A stretch of 64,000 nt of DNA from Luzula sylvatica. Its lineage: Eukaryota; Streptophyta; Magnoliopsida; Poales; Juncaceae. Numbering within the stretch: position 1 is the first letter of the stretch; the number at the start of each line of letters is the position of its first letter. The DNA lies in assembly GCA_946800325.1 (NCBI GenBank), contig OX326960.1:38035629-38099628 (forward strand), in the 5' to 3' direction. Both the position numbers and the translations under genes were made by a program. The notes under the pieces are model-generated. The model saw only the letters and a program-made list of their open reading frames with translations. It made no database searches and was not told where the DNA came from. Positions 47,069 to 56,864 of this stretch are shown here, one piece after another.

Positions 47069-48368
47069 TGTTGTTTAATTTAGACCTAGAGGGGGGTGAA
47101 TAGGAAGTCATACGGTCCAATTTTCGCGGTAATGGATACAATTACAATTTTGTGCGGAAGCGTAAATAAATTAGAGAAAGAAATACAATACCGAAACAAA
47201 TAACACACGATATTTGTTTACGGAGTTCGGTAGGTGGTTGCTTTGTAGCTTTAACTCACCGGCTACTTGCTCAATCGACCGACTCAATTGATTGCAAGTA
47301 CCTACGTCTCCGGGGTTCCCTTGCGCCTTTTCAGCTTTCGATTGAATACCCAACTCAAAAAATTACAATGTTTGCCTTGATCGATTTACACGAATTTATC
47401 GATCAATGGTGGGCTTTACAATTAGTAACTAGCCTATTACAATTTACTACTAACGAACTAGTCGTGATCGGTCACGCAAGTTGGGAATAATTTAGTAGTG
47501 GATTCGAAATTGGATCTAATAATCTCTAAGAATGTTTAGATGATTAAGCTCAAGATTTAAAGCTAGGATTCTCTCTTTTGATTGGGAGAATATATTTGTT
47601 GAGATGATGAGAGAGAATGAGGGAAGAGTTCTATTTATAGAACACATAGACCCTTCTCTTTTCTTGTTTTTTCTGCACAGTCCGTTACAACGGACCAAAA
47701 GTCAAACTAGCCGTTACGACCAATATATTCGTATTTTTCATAGTCCGTTACAACGGAAATAAGGTCCGTTATAACGGAGTTCATGAATTAAGGGTTCGTT
47801 GTAACGAACTACACAGTCCGTTACAACGGACGTTCAACTGTGACGTCACTTCAGGTTTGTTCTATATATCCGTTATAACGAAGACAACTCCGTTACAACG
47901 GTTGATGTTTGTCCGTTACAACGGATTGATTATTCCGTTACAACGGACATGGAGTAATCTTTGGTATACTGAAGTGAGTTCAATGTCCGTTACAACGGAC
48001 ATAACAGTCCGTTACAACAGACATAGATCTGTGACTTTTTTTCGAGTTGGCATTAATTAGCGTTGTAACGGTGAAACTTCCGTTACAACTCTTGGTGGGT
48101 TTCCGTTACAACGGACTGGTGAATCCGTTGTAACGGACTATACTGTGTTTGCCATTCTTGAAGAGGACGAGAAGGTCTTGATATCTTCACTTGATCATGC
48201 GTTTTCGTGCCATCGTTTCTTCACCGTCTTGACTTGCGACGTCTTGATTCTTCTTTTGATCCTTTTGTGGGTTACGTCTTCTATCTCTATAAATGTCACT
48301 CCCGCAAATAGATTAGTGGTATCGACATTATTTTGAGATAATCAAACCCTAGGAAATTTGAACCAACA
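47069..48368. mobile_element. solo-LTR-like element, about 1.3 kb, TGTTG...CAACA
   Basis: The ends are tgttgtttaatttagaccta and, reversed, tgttggttcaaatttcctag. The flanks are catga (47064-47068) and catgc (48369-48373), 4 of 5 matching. The gacctagaggggggtgaata start is a common motif of repetitive plant sequences. No gag or pol coding is present, so a solo LTR or another non-autonomous type is likely. The right half carries a palindrome array. Confidence 0.5.
47680..48145. repeat. array of about 15 TCCGTTACAACGGA palindromes
   Basis: The 14-bp palindrome core, or one- or two-base variants of it (for example gtccgttacaacggac near 47815 and 47983, tccgttataacgga near 47763, tccgttgtaacgga near 48124), occurs about every 20-60 bp on an otherwise unrelated background. 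Spacing is irregular and there is no longer unit. Confidence 0.85.
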
Positions 48369-48624
48369 CATGCATCACCACTCTTATTATATTTACACGT
48401 GCATAAAAATATGTATCATCTGTAGATCTGGATCCAGATAATACTTGAATCCGGATCAAATAAAATCCACATCCAATTATGATACTAAAATCAAATATCG
48501 AATTCGGATCAAGTTCGATATCGGAATAAAAATACCCGAATACAAATTAGGTTTGATATGGTCGGGATAACAATACCCGGAACCAAATCCGGACGAATTT
48601 AGATTTTTTCCGGATAGGGTACAA

Positions 48625-51600
48625 ATCATATTTTCACCACCGCCATTGTCGTGCAAGGTGAATTGCAGGATCAAACACTTCATCGGATCACATCCCTTTA
48701 GTTTACAGAGCAACAACAACTTTTCCAAAACCGAATTTTTTTCGCTTTGAAAATTACTGGCTCCAATATAAGGAAGTGGATCAAATAGTTTTGGAGGAAT
48801 GGGATCAGTCAATATTGCAAACAACCCATCAATTCAGTAAAAAATTAACAAGAATTGCCAAAAGATTGAAAGAATGGAGTAAAAGGAGGATTGGGGATAT
48901 TAACCAACAATTACAAATGTGTAGACAAACCATCCAATGGCTAGATCAAAAGATGGAAAGAAAAGCCTTGACTGAACTAGAAAGTTGGTTGAAATGTATG
49001 ATGAAGAAGAGATTTAATGATATATCTAAGCAAGAGGAACAAATATGGAGACAAAGGGCAAAAAAGACATGGATGCAACAAGGAGACATGAACACGGGTT
49101 ACTACCATAACATTGCTACTAACCAAAAGAGGAATAACAAAATAGCGGTGCTTATGAAGGACCGATTCCCAGTTACCGATCACAAGAGTAAAGCCAAAAT
49201 CTTATTTGATCATTTCAAGGAAATACTAAGAAAACGTGATAACACGCTACATCTGGATGGAATCGATTTAGAAAACATATATACAAAGGATGACAGCCTG
49301 CTACAAATGGATCAAGATATTTCATTACAGGAAATCAAAGAAGCATTATGGTCTTGGAAGAGTAATAAAACACCCGGTCCAGATGATTTTACGGCTGAAT
49401 TCTATAAAAAATATTGGAATATAATCAAAGAGGATATATTGATTATTTTCAACTCACCGGAACTCAGATCTCAAGGACTTAAACATCTTAATGATTCTTA
49501 TATTACCTTGGTACCAAAGACTCGAATACCCCAACAACCTTCAGATTTTCGACCCATTAGTCTTATTCATGGTGTACAGAGAATTTTTTCAAAAATAATA
49601 GCCACCAGGCTACAGAAATACATTGGTAATATGGTGGATATCTCCCAATCTGGTTTTGTCAAAACAAGGAACATAATTGATGGCTTTGCTTATGCTCAAC
49701 AAATGATTGATTCGGCTAAAGAATATAAAACTGATATGATAATATTTAAGGCAGATATAGCAAAAGCGTCTGACACGATTTCCTGGGAATTTCTCATCAA
49801 AGTCATGATCAGTAGGGGTTTTGGGCCAAAAATATGCAATTGGATTGATAAAGCGGTGTTAGCAGGATATACCAAGGTGATACTCAACAATACCATAAAA
49901 AAATCAATAAGACTTGAAAGAGGAGTTCGACAAGGAGATGCCTTATCACCCCTATTATTCATTTTAGGCATGGATGTTTTGGCAATATTATTTGGTTAAA
50001 TGAGTGAACTAGGTTTTATACAACCAGTCTTCCAAGGAGCAAGATCGGGATTATACTACGCTGATGATTCTATATATTTTTTGCAAAATAAAAAGCCACA
50101 AGCAATAAGTTTCAAAATAATCATGGACCAATTTGCTAGATCCTCGGGTCTCAAGGTTAATTATGCAAAATCCGAGTTTGTAACAATCAAAGATTCTCAC
50201 TTGGACCATAATAATATAGCATCAATATTGCAGTGTCCAAAAACAACCTTCCCGATCACATATTTGGGTTTACCGTTACAACCTGGAAAACTAAAAAAGT
50301 AAGATTATCAACCCCTAACGAATAGGGTAACGAAACGACTAGCTGGATGGAAGCAAAATTTTCTGAACAAAATTGGTAGGCTTGTATTAATTCAATCAGT
50401 GCTAAGCTCAATGCTCATATACTTCAATGCTTCATGTCAGTATTTAAATTGCCAAAAAATATAGTCAAACAAATAGAGAAAATAATGAAAAGATTCTTAT
50501 GGAAAGGAAATGCTCAAAATGGAAAGGGTTTGCCATGGGTATCATGGGACATAATTTGTAGACCCAAGCAACAAGGAGGATTATCAGTATTAAATTTGGA
50601 AAAATTTAATGACGCTTTGTTAACAAAATGGATATGGAAATTGTTTGACACCAAAGACAATATATGAAAAGAATTAATGCTCCATTTGCATGGAAATGAG
50701 ATATATTCAAAACTTGGCGAAATAACGGGTATCAAATCAAGGATATGGGGATCATGTAACAAACTATACAACCCGTTTAACGCCTCTGTATACATGATTC
50801 AGAAAAATGGTGAAAGAATACAACTGTGGAATAATAATTGGGTAGGTATTCCTTTCAAATACCAATTTCCATCGTTATACACTTACAGAGAGGACAATTA
50901 TAAAATGGTCAGCCAGATATGGAACTCTGGTCAAGTACGAGGCTTCAAGGCTCCATTATCATTGCAAGCAAATCATGAATTGCTTGAACTACAAAACATC
51001 CTCCAGCAATTGCAATGGGATACAACAAATTCTGCAGCGGATGAGGCACATTGGAGATGGTGTAAAAAAGGGCAATTCTCAACAAAGAGCATGTATAATT
51101 TTCTCATTGAGGGAGTATCCACAAAATCAGAATATGGCATGATATGGAAGATTAAGGTACAACCGAAAATTCAATATTTTCTCTGGTCATGCACCCTCAA
51201 TAGTATACCAACAGTAGATAATCTTAATAAGAGAGGTTGGCAAATACCCAATAGATGTGTCCTATGTAGAGTAAATGAAGAATCTGTCACGCATCTCTTT
51301 ACCAAATGCCCGTATACGGTTGCGTTATGGACAATGGTCGATTCTATATATGACATAGAAATCCTACGAGAAAATGATGTCATGCGTGCTATATTATTCC
51401 CAAAAATAGCTAAGGAAAGGAAACAAATCATAGCTCAAGTATGCTACGAAATTTGGAAGGAAAGATGTACACGGATTTTTCAAGAAAAATACACAAATTA
51501 CGCAAGGCTAGTAAGCAAAATCAGAGATGAAATTACTCAATACTGGTGGATGACAACGAAGACAACAAATAGAGGAAATATCGAATAATTTCTACTTTAG

Positions 51601-51710
51601 ATTTATGTAAATAATCCCTTTGTACATACCATTGTAACTCTTGCTATATTATTCAATATAGTCTGGGTACGGGTCACAGAACCGTCTCAGTTAATCAAAA
51701 AAAAAAATGA
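48625..51710 (+). pseudogene. 5'-truncated L1-type LINE ORF2 remnant
   Basis: Starts inside the end of the endonuclease domain (SDHIPLVYRAT, preceded by an in-frame TGA), then RT (TPGPDDFTAEF, RPISLIHGVQRIFSKIIA, RGVRQGDALSPL, YYADDSIYFL), then zf-RVT (NRCVLCRVNEESVTHL). Breaks: TAA 49997-49999, TAA 50300-50302, a frameshift near 50425 and TGA 50665-50667. After the stop at 51586-51588 a 3' UTR of about 105 bp ends in an A run at 51697-51707. It is a different subfamily from the 29-36 kb LINE: less A-rich, and without the long C-terminal tail. The 5' breakpoint and target duplication were not resolved. Confidence 0.85.
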
Positions 51711-52152
51711 TTTGTTTGAAATGATAATTTCAATTTGTAGTATTTAATGTTGAAAATAATGTCATTTAATATGCATTAATATTTATAACTTCAGAGATTT
51801 ATAATTAATCTTATTTGTACCATGTGTATTTTTGAGGGATTATTTCCTAAATTTGGATTAAAAAATTTCTGAGTCCAGAGTCGAGGCCTTAGATGCCGGA
51901 ATCTAAATCTCATCATTGAATTGTGGATTAATATCCCTTAATTGTGTACTAAATTATGACAGAATATCTTAGTGCATCTCAATTTACCCAAGATATACTC
52001 CATAAATTTGAATTTAATATTCATCTACTTATCTTTATTACTGTATCATCACTTATTTACTGTGGAGTTAATTCTCTTAAAAGAATATTATATGGTTACT
52101 TAAGAATGTAAATATTTACTAGAACTATATAAATTTCAAATTAACTACAATT
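51711..52152. other. intergenic, upstream of neprosin gene
   Basis: AT-rich. No clear TATA box could be chosen. Confidence 0.4.
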
Positions 52153-52368
52153 ATGTTGAAAATGATAACACACCAGAGAAAACCCCATTTGTTATCCACT
52201 GTCAATATGATCAGAAGAGATAAATACTTCAAAACTTTGATCTTTGTACTATTTCTTGCATCGATAGGAAAATCAGGAAAAGCATCAAATTCGACAGAAA
52301 ATTATGAGCTCGCGAGGAAATCAAACAAGTCAATACTGAAGACCATACAGGTAAATGTTTTTAAGAAG

Positions 52369-52433
<65 letters not shown>

Positions 52434-53875
52434 CAACATTTTTGTGAAATTAAGAAAAATTTAAGTTCGTTTTAACAGATGGAAGATGGTGATATTATCG
52501 ACTGTCTTGACATCTATAAACAACCTGCATTTGATCATCCTTTAATGAAGGGCCACAAAATTGAGGTATTTTCCAAAGTTCAATTTTTTTTTGTCGAATA
52601 TATACATGTTCTAACTTCTAATTGATTTTATTATATTTGTTTGCTCAAGATGAGACCAAGTTTCGTACCTGAATCGGAGAATGACGGCGTTAGCTTCACA
52701 AATTTAACTAAATTACAACTATGGAAAGAGGATGAAATTTGCCCAGAAGGAACAATCCCAATAATTAGACGAATACGTCAACATGATCCAGAGAGAGAAA
52801 AGTTATCGAGAGAAATTGGCTTGGAGGCTGAACCGTCTAATTGTAATGTTGAGGTTAGTCAATTTATCTAAAATTACATGAAATCGTAACATTTTTTTAC
52901 GATCGAAGAATTCTTATAGGTTGCTGGAGGTTTTAATAACAAAGAAAAGCCGTTCCGCGGAATAGGAGCGGAAATATCAGCCTGGAATTTGGCTGTGAGT
53001 GAAACTGAATGGAGCACCAATACAATGTCGGTTTCAAATGGAGACAAAATGATCGAAGCAGGCTGGGGAGTAAGATTTTTTTTTTCGCGAATTAATTTTG
53101 TCAATCATATAACAAAAGTATTATTGTATTTCAGGTTAGTAAAATCTTGTTTGGGGATGATAGACCGCGATTGCTCATTAATTGGAGGGTGAGAGTTACT
53201 TTATAAGTTTATCATTATTTCGCAAATCCTAATTTTTCGTTTATTTTATTTTATTTCTGTATGAAGGCTGGGGGAAATGGATGCTTCAATCTTCAATGTC
53301 CTGGTTTCGTTCATACAAGTCAAAAAATCCCTATCGCGCGTGTTATGGATCCTGTTTCCGAGTACAATGGAAAAGTATTCGGACTCAGAATTAAGATGTT
53401 CAAGGCATAATTACATTACGCAAATTAAATACAATTTCATCACTTGTTTGAATTATTTAGCGAAACTAATTTTATTGCCGGATTATTTGTGCAGGATGAT
53501 GCACCGCCTGCGGAGCAAAAATGGTGGTTGACATGTCAAGATGAACCGGTAGGATATTGGCCAATATCAGTTTTTCCGTGGCTCGCAGAACCTACTGAGG
53601 TGCAATGGTTGGGAAAAGTTTGCAACACGAGACCGCAAAACATGCACACGCCCACTCAAATGGGGAACGGCCATTTCGCGCACGAAGGATTTGGAAAATC
53701 GGGTTCTTTCACTAACTTGTTGATTTGGGGGTATTGGTCGAAGTTTAGGTATCCAGATACTACTCAAAATGCTGCGACGAATCCACATTGTTATAGCGTG
53801 AAGCAAGAATGGAACTATAAGCATGGGCCGTATATATTTTATGGCGGAGAAGGCGGCTTTAATTGTGACAAATAA
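52153..53875 (+). CDS. neprosin-family secreted protein (DUF4409-DUF239), 7 exons
   Basis: Exons are 52153-52350, 52479-52565, 52650-52853, 52920-53069, 53135-53188, 53267-53404 and 53495-53875, in phase and ending GGFNCDK-stop. The product is 403 aa from the first ATG, or 385 aa from the ATG at 52207, which directly precedes a good signal peptide ([15 protein letters not shown]) and may be the true start. An N-terminal neprosin activation-peptide region ([20 protein letters not shown]) precedes the DUF239 domain ([58 protein letters not shown]). Neprosin itself is a glutamic prolyl endopeptidase. Catalytic glutamates cannot be assigned here by eye. The exon 6 donor is GC (AAG|GCATAA), not GT. 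A long AT repeat fills intron 1. Confidence 0.87.
52371..52430. repeat. (AT)n microsatellite in neprosin intron 1
   Basis: A pure AT run of 60 bp, 20 bp after the exon 1 donor. Confidence 0.95.
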
Positions 53876-54401
53876 CAATGTGATTTCGAACGAGCTGGGG
53901 GGTTTGTACTTGTCATGATCATAATCATGAAAAATGCAATAAAATATGTTTCATATTATGTCTATGAAGTTAATTTATCTATTAAATTTAAAACTAAAAG
54001 AAAGCATGTGTTGAATATCACTGCTCTTAGGAAATAAAAAAAAATCTACCATTATCCAATAATGTAGTTCCTTTTTTTCAGTTTAGGATATTGTAGGATT
54101 CTTCAATTTCCCCAACTATTTGTTGTGGGCTTGCTTGCTAAGAAAATACCTGTCCTGTTAGCCAATTTTGAGATTTCCGAATTTAAAAAATAAATAAAAA
54201 GAATTCCATTTTGCTTGTCAAACTTGCCTGCGTAGAAACATCATATTCACTCAAGTCATTTTCATCCTGAAAAGCCTAGTAGAAGAGAACTTTGATTTGA
54301 ATTTTCTTTCAATCTCCTCCATACACTTTCAACTTAATCAAGAGTATTCATAACATAAAACCAACAAATAGAATATCGAATTAATATTAACGTAGTAATT
54401 C
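53876..54401. other. intergenic between neprosin and LURP-one-related genes
   Basis: Contains aataaa near 53939 as a likely poly(A) signal of the neprosin gene. Nothing else is seen. Confidence 0.4.
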
Positions 54402-55250
54402 ATGGAGAATTCGTCGCCCATAATCGACCAGAAATTCTGCTCGAATGAGCCGATTGAAATAAAAATCACGCGAAAAGTCCCCGGATTATGGCTTAGACGA
54501 CTCAAAATGACAGATAATTCGGGAAATATTATTTTTCGAACCAAAAATCTGGCGTTCTTCAATTTCAGAAATCGAACCATGATGGTTGATGATTCAGACA
54601 ACCCTCTCGTTTCCGTTCGAAAAAAGGTCTACCTCTCACTCTCTCTCATGAAATATATTTCATTTCAGTCCCTCAAAATTTTAAAGTTTGAAGTTATTCT
54701 AATGATTATATAGCTATTGAGCCGGAATGGAGAATGGAAGGTGTTTAAAGGGAAAAGTTTCGAAGAGAGCGATCTCATATTCACAGTGGAGAAAACAAAA
54801 ATTTTCAATTGCGAATCAAATTGAACGTGTTTTTGGCTAGCAACACGACCAAAGAAGTTTGTGATTACAGAATTGATGGAAATTACTTCAAGAGAACCAT
54901 CAAGATCTTCAAGGGCGATTCATCTAATATCGTCGTCGCTCAAGTAAAAATCTCTCTCGAGCTATATGTATACAATATAAATATATCATCATTTGTTTGA
55001 CACGTGTTATTGCGCGTTTAATTCAATATGATTTTAGATGATAGAACCAAAGGAAAAGAAGCTTGTGGACAAGATATTGAAGAGGAAAAGCTATGTGATT
55101 TCCATCGATCGAAATGTCGATTTTGCATTAATGATGGTGCTCTTTGCGATACGCCATGAATTCCACTTGAATCGAAAGAAGAAGATATTCTCGCTGGGGC
55201 TAACCGGTGTTTTGTCAGCCATATTTAAGGCTCCCATGATTTTTGTCTGA
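54402..55250 (+). pseudogene. LURP-one-related (LOR) gene with a one-base frameshift
   Basis: Three exons: 54402-54626, 54714-54943 and 55038-55250. Exon 1 encodes the N-terminal LOR strands (PGLWLRRLKMTDNSGNIIFR). Exon 2 starts LLSRNGEWKVFKGKSF, but after FTVEKTKI the frame runs into TGA, while the family-like continuation (RIKLNVFLASNTTKEVCDY) lies in another frame. Exon 2 is 230 nt, exactly one short of a phase-0 exon of 77 codons. The shift falls near 54798-54815, close to short A and T runs. Exon 3 (FALMMVLFAIRHEF) is intact. It is a young pseudogene, a strain-specific null or a sequencing error. An alternative splice that rescues the frame was not found. Confidence 0.75.
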
Positions 55251-55846
55251 ATCAAATAATTGTTCAATCTATTTTTGTTTTTTTATATATAAGTGATCAA
55301 TATTTGCTATTTTTTATTGGATTTTATTTTAGAAGCTATCATTTATCAATAAAAATAAGAAATCGATGTGTTATTTTTTGAAGTGCGTGGACCATGGGCC
55401 AGCTATTCCATGAGGAAATGGGGCCCAGTCCATTCTCTCAATATAAGTTCCAGGAAAATGCACACAAACCACCCTTATATTATGCATAACTTAAAAGTCC
55501 ATATACTATTATATATTGTAGGAAAGTCCCTCCATTATTCAATAGTGCTACAAAACAGATATGCAATACTGATTGAAAATAATTATAATTAAATTTGTAC
55601 AAAACAATTCTGAAAAACAATTCTGAAAGGCATTACAAATATATCAATATATTCTAGATCTTTCAGTTAATTATCAATTGATTTTTGTAATTAAGCACGA
55701 AAAAATTTATTATTTTAAAATGCAAACAATCTCAGATGCAGAAATGAAATGTAAAAAACTAACAATAAAAAAAACGAAATAAAACTTGTATAAATCATGT
55801 TCATAAATTGAGAAATGAAATATAACAAATCAACAATCATAAACAA
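55251..55846. other. intergenic
   Basis: AT-rich. No gene. Confidence 0.4.
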
Positions 55847-55854
55847 AACTAAGC

Positions 55855-56061
55855 AGGGGCGGATCTTAGTGAGGGCCGCGGGGGACGATCGCCCCCCCAA
55901 GATTTTCGCCGAACAATGTGTATATCTAATGATTCAGTGTATTTTATCAGTATAATAGCGTAAAATTTATTGTTTGTCCCCCCAAAAGAATCTCACAGTG
56001 TAATTTCAGAACCAATTTTTCATTTTGCCCCCCCAATGAATCTTGTCAAGATCCGCCACTG
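55855..56061. mobile_element. hAT MITE, 207 bp, perfect 8-bp TSD
   Basis: AAACTAAG stands at 55847-55854 and 56062-56069. The inverted ends are caggggcggatctta and (reversed) cagtggcggatcttg. Internal C-tracts (gcccccccaagatttt, gcccccccaatgaat) are symmetric. Related fragments lie at about 25.9-26.1 and 42.3-42.4 kb. Confidence 0.93.
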
Positions 56062-56069
56062 AAACTAAG

Positions 56070-56864
56070 CAATCTCTTGAATAAATCCTAAATACTTCAA
56101 TTCAGAAATTAAGAATGACCCGAGAAATAAATAAATAAATATAATAAAACATATAAAAAATGAAAGCAGAAAATATATTTCTAATTAGAGAAAAATTAAG
56201 TTATAATAATAATTAGAGAAAATATTTCTAATTAGAGAAAAAATATTTCCAAATATATTAGTATTATTATTATTTTCATTATTATTATTATTATTAGAGA
56301 AAATATATTTCCAAATATTTCTAATTAGAGAAAATAAACATTTGATTCATTTTATCTCACATCATTCTTATCTTAATTAGTTATTCATGATATATTAATA
56401 ATACAATGCATATTCTTATCTTAATTAGTTATTCGTGATATATTAATAATACAATACGTAATACATTCGTGTATAATTCGAATCAAATGTTATTCAAATC
56501 GGTTGAATATTCAATCAATTAAAACAGAGTATGTTACTAATTTACGATCCCTCCTACAATTTAAGTCCTACAATTTAAGTATAATGCAGGCTTTTTTTGT
56601 AATTTTCTAGCAATAAAATAGTTTTAAGGATACATATGTAATATGTAATTTGTTGGGGAAGATAACGCGCAGAAGCAAAAATAAACAAATAAAGCGAAAA
56701 AAAGAAGAATAATAAATACAAACTGACGAAAGAACAACGGAGAACACAAAAGAAGCAAGGCATTTAAAATAGCCGAAAAAAGATACAGATAATTACTAAA
56801 TTCTTTGTCTTTCATTCCAATTTTTCTTCGGTCTTATCAATATTTTGAGAAGAAGAAGGGAGGC
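56070..56864. other. intergenic, upstream of TOM1-like gene
   Basis: Contains an ATT microsatellite (about 56263-56296) and duplicated segments: tttctaattagagaaaa three times, and atcttaattagttattc(a/g)t twice at 56370-56440. Confidence 0.5.

Noticed and set aside
47680..48145. CRISPR-like array
   Set aside because: Spacing is irregular, the repeat is only 14 bp, no cas genes occur and the DNA is eukaryotic.
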